Of a DNA stretch of 64,000 bases, positions 1 through 8,784 are shown piece after piece; position 1 is the stretch's first letter; every line of letters starts with the position of its first letter. Position numbers and translations under genes: made by a program. The notes beneath the pieces were generated by a model. It ran no database searches and had not been told where the DNA came from. It saw only the letters and a list, made by a program, of their open reading frames with translations. This DNA comes from Paludibacteraceae bacterium (GTDB taxonomy: Bacteria > Bacteroidota > Bacteroidia > Bacteroidales > Paludibacteraceae): the NCBI GenBank assembly GCA_017450685.1, contig JAFSTB010000014.1, forward strand, positions 1 through 64,000, given 5' to 3'.

Positions 1-597
1 AAAGTAGCCTCAATAACCCATATATCACGGCAAAGTATAAACAAATTATTCTCTTGTTTCAGGTTTCGTATAGCAAGTATATGTGAGGAAGAAAACACAT
101 GTTCCGAGGGCGAATTTGAGCTTGATGAGAGTTATTTTGGATCACGGAGAGTTAGGGGTATTAGGGGGCGTGGATCTAAAGGTAAAACAATCGTATTTGG
201 CATATTAAAACGCGGTGGAAAGGTATATGTTCAGGTTGTTGAAAATTGCAAACCGGGAACGTTATTGCCTATAATTAAGAAAGTTATCAAACCTAATTCC
301 ATTATATATACTGATGGCTTTCGAGCGTATGAAAACTTACTTAATGAAGGATTTAAGGCGCACTTTATTGTCAATCATGGTAATAATGAATTTGCTAAAA
401 ATGGGACTATACATACTAATGGAATTGAGAACTTCTGGTGACTATGTAAGAGCAGACTGGCTAAGTTTAGAGGACTTAACAAACAAACTTTTTTAACGCA
501 TATTAAAGAGTGTGAATTTAGATATAATCATAAACAACAAAATATATACAATTTACTACTAAATAACTTTAGAACTATACCTCTAAAGTTGTCTTGA
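1..597 (+). pseudogene. IS1595/ISXO2-type transposase, 5'-truncated by window, internal stop
   Basis: The frame is open from base 1 and reads a DDE transposase core of the IS1595 (ISXO2-like) group: LDESYFG, then KGKTIVFGILKRGG, then IYTDGFRAY, then NGIENFW, which match the family's catalytic acidic positions and its ENFW block. Directly after ENFW the codon at 439-441 is TGA, where the family normally has a serine. The same frame resumes (LCKSRLAKFRG...) and ends naturally at 595-597. A single base change therefore inactivates an otherwise intact 3' half. No terminal inverted repeat could be assigned on the right side; the left end lies outside the window. The next gene starts only 21 bases downstream, so the element may have landed in that gene's promoter. 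A functional protein would require stop readthrough. Confidence 0.85.
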
Positions 598-618
598 ACC
601 AAATAAAATAAAAATATC

Positions 619-1661
619 ATGAAAACGAAAAAAATCAAGCACACCGCAATTCTGTGGTCAACGACCGCAACGGATGTACAAGCACGCATCGCCAATCTTA
701 AGAAATGGAGATACGAGAGAGGAAACGGCTACGAAGCCAAAACTGTCTCGCTTGCGCAATACGAAGACACGGAGCCTTGTCTAACAGAAGATGAAGAGGA
801 AAAACTCCATACTGATATAACAACTATCGTAGAACTGACGGACGCTATTTCTGATTCCTACAAGGAAAACACTGTATCTTGGCTTGATTTGCATAGTGAA
901 CTGTTAAAGACACAATGCACGGAAGCCGATTGGGAAATTATCAATAATGAGATACAAGCCATTATCAAAGAGCGTCAGTTCCTTAATGAGTTGTTCGTCA
1001 ACGGCAACGGAGTGGCAGGTAGTTCATGGTACAGGAAGAAAGGCTGGGACCAACTCGGTGCAGGATTGAAAGGGCGTATGGGAGTGATTGCTTGTCTGTA
1101 TGTTATCAAAGGTGCTACCGAGGGTGTTGTCATCGTTAGTTGGCGCGTGAAGTTCTTGGATATGGGGCGTATGTTCATGACACCGTTCTTCGGAAAAAAA
1201 TATACGCCAACATTCCTGAAAATCTCGGCGATCTGACAAATTTAGAGGAGTTGAGTTTCTGTTTCAATTTCCTCATGGGCGAAATACCCGACAGTATTTG
1301 CAATCTGAAAAAGTTGCGCATATTGAAGTTGGAAGCCAATCAGTTAAGCGGCACATTGCCGGTAGGATTTGGCAAGGCGATGGAAAGTTTGGAGGAATTG
1401 TATATCGACCATAACAGGCTGGAAGGAGAAATAGACGAACTATTGGACTTACCCGAAATAAGGATTATTCACCTGCACGAAAACAAGTTCTATGGCGAGT
1501 TGAGTGATGCGTTTGCCGAGAAAGTTAAATTAAAGGAGTTCTATTTCTATCGCAATTATCTGGAGTACAGCGACCGTATTGCTGACAAGTGTGATGGTGA
1601 AACTTGGAAAGGACGGACTGAAAAAGAAGTGCCTATGCGTGTGACCAAACTTCCTAAATAG
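619..1661 (+). pseudogene. Leucine-rich-repeat protein split by a frameshift at an A7 tract
   Basis: Two overlapping frames make one leucine-rich-repeat protein. The first (from ATG 619) has a charged N-terminal region with no signal peptide, then a stretch resembling the N-cap that precedes LRRs in Bacteroidota (FLNELFVNGNGVAGSSWYRK). It runs out of frame at 1236. The second frame carries canonical repeats: IPENLGDLTNLEELSF, IPDSICNLKKLRILKL, LPVGFGKAMESLEELYI and so on, ending at 1661. A -1 shift at the run of seven A's (1194-1200) joins them smoothly as FFGKK then IYANIPENLGDL. The A tract sits in the phase of a classic slippery heptamer (A AAA AAA), so programmed or transcriptional slippage is possible, but a simple indel or an assembly error is the default reading. 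The adjacent surface gene is broken in the same manner. Confidence 0.7.
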
Positions 1662-1716
1662 TTCTTACTCTATATTCATAATTGCATATATTATGATAGT
1701 ATAAAATTCAAAATAT

Positions 1717-3041
1717 ATGAGAAAGATTTTTACTTTTATTGTCTCGGCACTGCTATCCGTTAGTGCATGGGCGACTGATTTTAGTGTGGATGGCTTGTAC
1801 TATTCCACACTTAGTGTGAACACTGTTAAAGTGGTTGCACCCACATCCGGCAAATACACCGGTACAATTACCATTCCGGAAGAGGTGACCTACAATGCCA
1901 CTACCTATCGTGTAACCGCAATCGGCGATGATGCGTTCAAGGGAGCAAACCAAGTAACAAGCGTGACCCTTCCTCTGACAGGCATTACATCCATCGGAGG
2001 CTGGGCGTTTAACGACTGCACAGGACTGACCTCTTTCACGATTCCTGCAAGCGTAACCAGCATTGGCGAGAAAGCGTTCTATTTCTGCGACAATTTGCAG
2101 CACCTGTATCTGCATTTCAAGAACCCTGCCAGCTACACCCCCGGAAATATGGCATTCAGCAAGATTCATTACGGAAGTCATGTCTGTACGCTGCATGTGC
2201 CAACCGGTTGTACTGCTGCCTACGCTGCCGATGCTACCTTCAGCGTATTCACGAAAGTGGCAGAGTTTGATCCCCCCAAGTGTATGAGTTGTATATCAAT
2301 GGTACTCAAGTCACTTCTCTTAATGTATCAGACATCTTGGGTGACAGCATAGCAAGTTATAATGATTCTTCCAATACGCTCACCATCAGCGGTAACATCA
2401 CCGCACCGGATAATAACACCTCGTGTATAGATAACAGTATAAATAATCTGACAATCAACGTGGCATCGGCTGCTACTTTAACTGCATACGATAAAACGAT
2501 CAATTTAAAGTCCTCCACGACTATTACCGGATCTGCACAGCTAACTGTATTAGCAACCAAAGTCCCGGATCCGCACAATCCCGTTGATACCAATTATCCT
2601 ATTTATGCTGCTGTGAATTTGAATATTTCCAATGCCAACCTCTTTGCAACCGGAACTATCCTTTGTATACAGAACCTGAATATCACGAATTCCACTCTAT
2701 CGGTTGATTACACTATTTGGGGAGGCGGAGGAAATATGAATGTTACTAATTCAACGGTATCAGTCACTAATGGATCAATCATGGGATATATTTCCTGCAC
2801 TTTGACAGACTGCTATTTCAAGACTCCCCAAGGCGGATATTATGATACCTCTAAAAGAAGACTGGTTGATGCAAACGGGAATGGGGTAATTTCCGTCGAA
2901 ATTGTAGCCACCGGTGAACCTACTTCCCTTGAAGATCTCCATGTAACCGGCGACCATACGCAGAAGATTTTGCATGACGGTGTGCTCTATATCATCCGCG
3001 ACGGCAAGGTGTACAACTCCACCGGTATCCGCGTGAAATAA
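1717..3041 (+). pseudogene. Secreted BspA-like leucine-rich-repeat protein, frameshifted at a C6 tract
   Basis: A signal peptide (MRKIFTFIVSALLSVSAWA) is followed by BspA-type LRR_5 repeats (VTAIGDDAFKGANQVTSV, ITSIGGWAFNDCTGLTSF, VTSIGEKAFYFCDNLQHL) and a closing LHVPTGCTAAYAAD block. The frame then stops at 2352. A second frame, open from 2280, continues with YELYINGTQVTSL, a threonine- and asparagine-rich beta-helix-like region, and a C-terminal tail HDGVLYIIRDGKVYNSTG, which is typical of secreted Bacteroidales proteins. Reading across the six C's at 2272-2277 with a one-base shift gives an uninterrupted join (EFD-P-QVYELYINGT). The intact protein would be about 440 residues. Either the tract has lost or gained a base, or expression is phase-variable. 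The likely role is cell-surface adhesion or ligand binding, inferred from the family. Confidence 0.75.
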
Positions 3042-3125
3042 ACGCAGTCCGAATGGCTGGCTTGCTCCGGTTCTAAACCGGTTGACCAAGCTTGGGCGAT
3101 AAACCGCCCTGCTTGTTTCTCTCCA

Positions 3126-3160
3126 AGCAGATCCGCTTTTCCCGGCTGGTCTGCTTTTTT
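3126..3160 (+). terminator. Intrinsic terminator after the BspA-like gene
   Basis: AGCAGATCC ... GGTCTGCT forms an eight-pair stem with one bulged T, directly followed by six T's (3155-3160). It lies in the 392-base gap 3042-3433 after the surface-protein gene. Apart from this hairpin and the promoter at 3329-3360, nothing else is recognisable in that gap. Confidence 0.7.
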
Positions 3161-3328
3161 GTTGTGCCTGTCGTTGCCCTTTCGCGCACTTTCCTCTTTT
3201 GATAATGGACAAGGCATACATCAGGTTCGTGTTCTCCATTTCGTCTTTCAAGAGATAAAAGGTACTTTTTATTCTTTTTGTTAGCAAACCGATTTCAGTA
3301 TAAGGACATATTTAATTCAATTCACAGA

Positions 3329-3360
3329 TTTGTCGGATTAAAAAAAATCCCCTAATTTTG
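3329..3360 (+). promoter_or_regulatory. Bacteroidota-type promoter for the DUF262 operon
   Basis: TTTG at 3329-3332, a 20-base spacer, and TAATTTTG at 3353-3360 match the -33/-7 consensus (TTTG, 19-21 bases, TAnnTTTG). Transcription would begin near 3367, leaving a leader of about 65 bases. The operon therefore has its own promoter, separate from the surface genes upstream. Confidence 0.75.
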
Positions 3361-3433
3361 CGCAATATTAAAAAGGTTCTGATGACACACTTTTGAACAC
3401 TGCGTATTGTTTACCATATAAACAAGATTACGT

Positions 3434-5455
3434 ATGAGAATCCAAGATATTTTACCTCAAATAAGTGTAAATGATAATTGGGGAAAAGAGTATAAGCGAT
3501 ATATCCCTCAATTCATTGCTTATGCAAGAGAGCGAACACCTATCAATGAATGGAAACCTGATGTTAGCGACCAGTTGTTTCGTTCCGTTAATTGCATTTC
3601 TTCTTTGCGACAGGGCAATTTTTACCTCAACGAGCGAGAGATTATTCGTGCCCATTGGAATGAACTTATATCACCATTAGGTATCATCGTGGACAATCCT
3701 GATACGTTTTGTATTGAGCAGTGTTATGAGATAATAAGGATAATTAAAAAGCATATTGCAGCCAATAGGCAAGCTGCTACACTTAGGTTTTTATCTGCAT
3801 TTCAACCAAAACAGTTATGTACTGTTGTCACTTGGTACTATCTTGATGAGATATACAACAGTCTGAAAGAAGTAGGTGTTGAATTGCCTGAAGGCTATGG
3901 TGGCGACCCGATACAGAAGAGCCACTATCTTCAATCATTTATTAAAAACAGTTACCCTGATGCGGATGATATAGAGAGGGGTACATACGCATGGAGATTG
4001 CCACATTTGTTGAGAGGTTTGAAGAAGTCTAAAGTTTCAAAAAATTCCTGTAAAAATAGTGAAGAGCCATTATCTATCACAGCTGATATATTATCGATAT
4101 CCGAAGTATTGAAAATGCCACTTGCCATACCCGATTATCAGCGTCCTTATGTGTGGAATATGGCCAATGTAGAGCAGATGTTGTCAGATATAAAAAACAG
4201 TATGGAGCAAGGTAAACACAAGTATCGTATAGGCAGTATCATTCTTCATAATAATGATTTGGTTGATGGGCAACAAAGGATTACGACTATCTGTCTCATT
4301 AAACTTGTTTGGTCAAGGATGATTGATATTAGCGAAGAAAAGAAGACGGTATGTGTATTAAAATATGCTCACGCACAGTCATTTAAGCATATTAAGGAGA
4401 ATTACGACTATATTCAAAAGTGGTTCAATGCTCTTCCTGAAAGCAGACGAATGGAGTTCGCCTCATATATTGACAAGTGTTGCGAACTGGTCGTTATCCG
4501 TATTACCGGTGAGGAAAGTTTGTCTTTGGCATTCAAACTTTTCGATTCACAGAATGGTAGAGGTAAACCGTTGGAAGCATATAATCTTCTCAAAGCATAC
4601 CATTTAAGAGCAATGTCCGCTTCTGATGACAATGAGAAGATTGTATGTGACCGCGAATGGGAGCAAAACACGCGATATGGAAGATGCCGTAACGACAGCA
4701 TTTCATCGTATGATATTTTGAAGCACTTGTTTGACGAACAACTATATAGAACACGTATTTGGTGTAGAAATGCAGAAGCGGGAGTTTTTACGAAGAAGCG
4801 TATAAGTGAATTTAAAGGTATGCATATTGACAAGGTGCATCATGTTGATTTTCCATTTCAGAACAAACAACTTCTTTTGTTTATGACAGAGAAATTCTAT
4901 CAGACGTTCCTAAAAGAGACGTTGCCTACCTGTTCAAGGTTCAATGATGGTGATGGACAAGGGATAAATCCATTTGTCACTATGACTCAGCCCATCGTAA
5001 ATGGAAAAAACTTCTTTGAATATATACGCTCTTATGCAGAAATATACAAAAAATTATTTCTGGAAATAGATTCATACCAAATGTACGATTTTAAGGTCTT
5101 TTATAAAAAGAACTGCCTTAGTTATGATGGTCACTGGCGAACCGGAGATAATTATATAAGAGAAATGTATAAGTCGCTTATAATGCTCCTGTTTGATAAG
5201 TTCGGTGAAAATGGCGTTAATGAATATCATCGTCATCTGTATGTAATAGCATACTATTTACGTAGGAAGCAGTCGCGTGTGTATTATTCAACAGTGGCAA
5301 AATATCCGTCTCCGTTCTTTTCTTTAATTGAAAATGCAAAAGATATGTCTGCATTAAGAGAACTGGAATCTATTATATCGCAGCCGGAATATGATACTAT
5401 ATATAACGGTAAAGATTTTCCGCTATACGATGATGTCCTAAAATCCATTAAATAA
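3434..5455 (+). CDS. DUF262 (GmrS/ParB-like fold) protein with extra N-terminal domain
   Basis: 673 residues. The DUF262 core starts near residue 225: IPDYQRPYVW (232-241) and VDGQQR (277-282) are the family signatures; DGQQR lies in the ParB/sulfiredoxin-like nucleotide-binding pocket of GmrS-type proteins. A helical region follows to the end, with no HNH or DUF1524 motif, so this protein lacks the nuclease half. Residues 1-210 form a separate domain I cannot assign; a block around AANRQAATLRFLSAFQPKQL is loosely reminiscent of N-terminal regions of some McrB-type defence proteins (weak inference). The start ATG follows a good promoter. The next gene, also DUF262, begins 8 bases downstream, so the two are surely cotranscribed. 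DUF262 proteins are known from type IV, modification-dependent restriction (GmrSD) and related phage defence, where NTP binding drives cleavage by a DUF1524 partner. Codon use is AT-rich compared with the core genes, suggesting transfer. Confidence 0.8.
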   Translation: MRIQDILPQISVNDNWGKEYKRYIPQFIAYARERTPINEWKPDVSDQLFRSVNCISSLRQGNFYLNEREIIRAHWNELISPLGIIVDNPDTFCIEQCYEIIRIIKKHIAANRQAATLRFLSAFQPKQLCTVVTWYYLDEIYNSLKEVGVELPEGYGGDPIQKSHYLQSFIKNSYPDADDIERGTYAWRLPHLLRGLKKSKVSKNSCKNSEEPLSITADILSISEVLKMPLAIPDYQRPYVWNMANVEQMLSDIKNSMEQGKHKYRIGSIILHNNDLVDGQQRITTICLIKLVWSRMIDISEEKKTVCVLKYAHAQSFKHIKENYDYIQKWFNALPESRRMEFASYIDKCCELVVIRITGEESLSLAFKLFDSQNGRGKPLEAYNLLKAYHLRAMSASDDNEKIVCDREWEQNTRYGRCRNDSISSYDILKHLFDEQLYRTRIWCRNAEAGVFTKKRISEFKGMHIDKVHHVDFPFQNKQLLLFMTEKFYQTFLKETLPTCSRFNDGDGQGINPFVTMTQPIVNGKNFFEYIRSYAEIYKKLFLEIDSYQMYDFKVFYKKNCLSYDGHWRTGDNYIREMYKSLIMLLFDKFGENGVNEYHRHLYVIAYYLRRKQSRVYYSTVAKYPSPFFSLIENAKDMSALRELESIISQPEYDTIYNGKDFPLYDDVLKSIK

Positions 5456-5463
5456 ACACGGAT

Positions 5464-7440
5464 ATGAATATTGTAAAAGATGCTGAAGTCCTCAACGTTG
5501 AAAATCTTTTCAAGGACAAATATATCATCCCTCTTTACCAGAGGAATTTTGCTTGGAGGGAGGAACAGATTTCACGACTTCTTCAAGATATATATGAAAG
5601 CATGTGTTCCGGTGACGAACATTTTTATCTCGGAAGTCTTATTGTTCTACAGAGAAGCAATGGTGAAATGGAAGTAATAGATGGGCAGCAGAGGCTTACA
5701 ATGCTTTCTATTCTTTCAGGGATATTAAACATGGGAATGGGTTTAAGCCTTCGTTATGATTCTCGCCCGGAAGTAGAAGAGTTCTTTAGACTTCTTCATA
5801 GCGGAGTTATGCCTAAGAATAGGAAAGAGACCTCAATTTCACACTTCTTTGAAGCCATTGATTTGGCATTGTCAACGCAATTAGATGTCGAAAAATCAGA
5901 GCCAATCACCCTAAAAGCAGAATCCGTAAAGATTATGATGGCTGATTATATCAAGCATCATGTGTGTGTTGTGCGAGAAATTATGCCTTCAGACACAGAT
6001 GTTGCAGCGTATTTTGAGATAATGAATAACCGCGGAGAGCAACTTCAAGAACACGAAATTATAAAGGGACTGTTACTTGGTAAACTACACGAAGATGGTC
6101 ATGATTCATATTCGCAGATATGTTCAAAAATATGGGATTCATGTTCACAGATGGGAATCCGCATCCAAAAATCCTTTGCCCCAACCACAGGAAAAATACT
6201 TTTCGGTGAGGATTATTCAATAATAGGTTTAGACGGAAAGTCGAATGATATAAACTTCGGCATTCATAATATCCCGGTTCTGAATCAATTAAAAGTTCAA
6301 TCAGAAGATGTAAAAACATTAACTTTGGAAGAGATAGTGGAGCACTATATAAATACTGATGATTCAGCAGAAGTCAAAAATAACTCAAGTGATTATTCAA
6401 CTGAAGAATCCATTATTGACTTCCCCAATTTTTTGATGCATATTTTTAGACTATATTATAATCCATCATATAGAAATAGTTTTCAAAAAAGAGAGGATGC
6501 GAAAGATATTCCACTTAGCGAGAAATATCTACTAAGGGTTTATAATACGATTAAGTATGAAATCAAGCCTTTAGACTTTTTCTTACGCTTGCTCTATTGT
6601 AGAGTGATATTTGACAAGTATGTGGTGAAGTCAAATGTGACTGACGATGATGAAAAACGCGAATGGGTGTTGCTAAAGCCATATATTTATGAAGATACCA
6701 AACGTAATACGAGAACTTTGCGCTTTAAACCCACTTTTGATGATCAACAAAATGCAGTTATTCATTCTCTATCATGCCTTCAGGTGTCATTTCGTGCCAA
6801 ACCGTATAAGAATTTTCTCCAAACAATACTAAGTTGGTTTGTGCTTGAAGATGTAGCATATGTTGAAAATACATATCTCAAAAGGCTTCACCGTCTGATG
6901 CTTGACGAGTTTAACAGAACATCGACTTGCTATATCGGGTTGACGGAATATGACGAAAAACGTCAAGGCACTTCCGTTAATCATTATCTGTTCAATTTTA
7001 CAGATTATTTGTATTGGTGGATAAAATACAATAACAAGCCATTGTATTGCGGAATCTCAGATTCTTACTTGACAAACATCGTACAAAAAGAATTGGAATT
7101 GATTAGTAAAAACGAATTCCGTTTCTTAAATAGAAATTCAATAGAACATCATTACCCGCAAAAAAGACGTGATGAATTAGATAGCGAAGGTGTAAATGAT
7201 TTTGATTTGAATTGTCTGGGGAACTTAATACTAATCAGCAAATCCGTGAACTCCAGATTGTCAGACAAGAATCCTTTGGATAAAGCGGCTCTATATTCCG
7301 ATAAAACCGATTTGCCGCCAACGCGTCAGATCATCTATAGTATTACTCGTAATGAAGGGTGGGGCAAGCAGCAAATTTTAACTCATTTCAAATGTGTTGA
7401 ATTCATCCTTGCTCATAGAGAACAAATCTTGCTTAGTTGA
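5464..7440 (+). CDS. DUF262-DUF1524 protein, GmrSD-like putative nuclease
   Basis: 658 residues. The N-terminal DUF262 domain has IPLYQRNFAW (22-31) and IDGQQRLTML (DGQQR at 73-77). The C-terminal DUF1524 domain has the His-Me/HNH-type signature IEHHYPQ (560-566) followed by LNCLGNLILISKSVNSRLSD (582 onward), where the family's histidines and asparagine sit. The fused order sensor-then-nuclease is that of single-chain GmrSD enzymes, which are known to attack modified phage DNA. It follows the first DUF262 gene by 8 bases and ends at a strong hairpin, so the two form a self-contained module. Two DUF262 proteins, only one with a nuclease domain, suggest a heteromeric complex (inference). The target modification cannot be read from the sequence. 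Confidence 0.85.
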   Translation: MNIVKDAEVLNVENLFKDKYIIPLYQRNFAWREEQISRLLQDIYESMCSGDEHFYLGSLIVLQRSNGEMEVIDGQQRLTMLSILSGILNMGMGLSLRYDSRPEVEEFFRLLHSGVMPKNRKETSISHFFEAIDLALSTQLDVEKSEPITLKAESVKIMMADYIKHHVCVVREIMPSDTDVAAYFEIMNNRGEQLQEHEIIKGLLLGKLHEDGHDSYSQICSKIWDSCSQMGIRIQKSFAPTTGKILFGEDYSIIGLDGKSNDINFGIHNIPVLNQLKVQSEDVKTLTLEEIVEHYINTDDSAEVKNNSSDYSTEESIIDFPNFLMHIFRLYYNPSYRNSFQKREDAKDIPLSEKYLLRVYNTIKYEIKPLDFFLRLLYCRVIFDKYVVKSNVTDDDEKREWVLLKPYIYEDTKRNTRTLRFKPTFDDQQNAVIHSLSCLQVSFRAKPYKNFLQTILSWFVLEDVAYVENTYLKRLHRLMLDEFNRTSTCYIGLTEYDEKRQGTSVNHYLFNFTDYLYWWIKYNNKPLYCGISDSYLTNIVQKELELISKNEFRFLNRNSIEHHYPQKRRDELDSEGVNDFDLNCLGNLILISKSVNSRLSDKNPLDKAALYSDKTDLPPTRQIIYSITRNEGWGKQQILTHFKCVEFILAHREQILLS

Positions 7441-7476
7441 TAACCCCCAACCGGTCGGATGACTGATTGGGGGTTA
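7441..7476 (+). terminator. Hairpin closing the DUF262 operon
   Basis: TAACCCCCAA and TTGGGGGTTA form a perfect ten-pair stem immediately behind the TGA stop, with a 16-base loop. No T-run follows, so termination strength is uncertain. The gap 7441-7677 otherwise holds only the gene-tail remnant at 7521-7583. Confidence 0.6.
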
Positions 7477-7520
7477 ATCGTTGGTAAGTAGGTAACTAAA
7501 TCAGTTATCGGGTAACTATG

Positions 7521-7583
7521 TTAGTTAGCCGGAGCCCATTTGCAACGGACGGGCGAAATAATCGCACCCTCAGCATTGCGGTC
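7521..7583 (-). pseudogene. Tail fragment of a second small winged-helix gene
   Basis: On the minus strand this reads DRNAEGAIISPVRCKWAPAN then stop. It closely matches the C-terminus of the small protein encoded at 8521-8691 (EGAIVSPVRCKWQPA), also at DNA level. No start codon or N-terminal half is present; upstream codons are unrelated. It lies just downstream of the ZIP gene, so the two related tails flank that gene. Probably left by duplication or recombination. Confidence 0.6.
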
Positions 7584-7677
7584 TAATACTATTACAAGAA
7601 TGACAGTTGTAATAGTTAGATACCTCTCGCAGCGGTTATTAGTCTTGAAAAGATACCGAGAAAAATCCATAACATTT

Positions 7678-8469
7678 TTAACCTAAAACCACATCAAGAA
7701 CCATCATCAGCACAAAGCCTATAGCAAAACCTATCGTTGACAGATTACTGTGCGTGCCTTGTGACGCTTCCGGTATCAGTTCTTCAACCACTACATAAAG
7801 CATGGCACCCGCTGCAAAAGCCAAAAGATAGGGCAATACGGGTGTTAGCCATGCAGCCAACATTATCACTAACAATCCGCCTATCGGTTCTACTACGCCG
7901 CTCAGGCTGCCGATAAGGAATGCTTTTAAGCGACTATTGCCGGCAGTACGCATAGGCATTGAGATAATAGCACCCTCAGGTATATTCTGTATCGCTATAC
8001 CTAACGACACTGCTATTGCAGCACTCATCGGTAGTCCTGCTGATGATTGCAACGCTGCTGCTAACACCACGCCGACTGCCATTCCTTCCGGTAGGTTGTG
8101 GATAGTCACGGCAAGCGATAACATGGCCGTGCGAGAGAGATGACTATGCGGACCTTCAGGACTCTCGGCTCCTATATGCAAGTGAGGAGTCAGTTCGTCT
8201 ATCGTCAGAAGGAAAAGTACACCCAATAGAAAACCAACAGCCGCAGGCATTACTGCCCACGGTCCTTTGTCGGCTTCCGCTTCTATAGCAGGAATAAGCA
8301 GTGACCATACAGATGCCGCCACCATCACACCGGAGGCAAAACCCAATAAGGCTTTCTGCAAACGCTCAGGCATATTGTGTTTCATGAAGAAGACAAATGC
8401 CGACCCGAGCATCGTGCCTGATAACGGAATAAGCAAACCTATAGCAATAGGCAACACATGATCGTGCAT
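7678..8469 (-). CDS. ZIP-family metal transporter (ZupT/GufA type)
   Basis: 263 residues and about eight hydrophobic segments. The two metal-binding signatures of ZIP permeases are present: HNLPEGMAVG in membrane segment 4 and QNIPEGAI in segment 5. A short histidine-bearing loop (ELTPHLHIGAESPEGPHSH) lies between segments 3 and 4, as in the family. It should import divalent cations such as zinc, iron or manganese across the inner membrane. It is the distal gene of a minus-strand cluster with glutathione peroxidase, a ferritin-like protein and an OhrR-type regulator, which suggests a role in metal balance during oxidative stress. Metal specificity cannot be told. Confidence 0.9.
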   Translation of the reverse strand: MHDHVLPIAIGLLIPLSGTMLGSAFVFFMKHNMPERLQKALLGFASGVMVAASVWSLLIPAIEAEADKGPWAVMPAAVGFLLGVLFLLTIDELTPHLHIGAESPEGPHSHLSRTAMLSLAVTIHNLPEGMAVGVVLAAALQSSAGLPMSAAIAVSLGIAIQNIPEGAIISMPMRTAGNSRLKAFLIGSLSGVVEPIGGLLVIMLAAWLTPVLPYLLAFAAGAMLYVVVEELIPEASQGTHSNLSTIGFAIGFVLMMVLDVVLG

Positions 8470-8520
8470 AAAGGATATTTATCGGAAAGATATCTTATCT
8501 GCTTCCCTACCGCATAGACC

Positions 8521-8691
8521 TTATGCTGGCTGCCATTTGCAACGAACGGGCGAAACAATCGCACCTTCTTTCTTCAATTCAGCGAACGCTTTGTCCACCT
8601 CTTTGCGGTCGATACCTGTGATCTCTGCAATCTTGCCTGCGTTAACGGGTTGTCCGTACTCACACATAGCAGCTAATACTTGCTCTTTCAT
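8521..8691 (-). CDS. Small winged-helix-like protein (56 aa)
   Basis: Starts MKEQVLAAMCEYGQPVNAG and ends SPVRCKWQPA. The pattern of two helices (AGKIAEITGIDRKEVDKAFAELKKEG) followed by a short beta wing is that of a minimal winged helix-turn-helix, and similar tiny proteins are common in Bacteroidales. The conserved PVRCKW tail has a single cysteine which could be a redox or metal contact (inference). It lies between the glutathione peroxidase and ZIP genes on the same strand. A partial copy of its tail remains at 7521-7583. Role: probably regulatory, not established. Confidence 0.7.
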   Translation of the reverse strand: MKEQVLAAMCEYGQPVNAGKIAEITGIDRKEVDKAFAELKKEGAIVSPVRCKWQPA

Positions 8692-8733
8692 AACGTCATT
8701 TACGATTTAATCATTTACTATTTCTAATCTTCC

Positions 8734-8760
8734 TACGGTCGAACGATCGGCTTCGCCGTA
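8734..8760 (-). terminator. Weak hairpin downstream of glutathione peroxidase
   Basis: On the minus strand TACGG and CCGTA close a stem continued by CGA/TCG. There is no following T-run, so it may be only an attenuator or RNA-processing structure between the peroxidase gene and the small winged-helix gene. Confidence 0.35.
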
Positions 8761-8784
8761 TGGGGCATTTATAGGGGCATTGAG

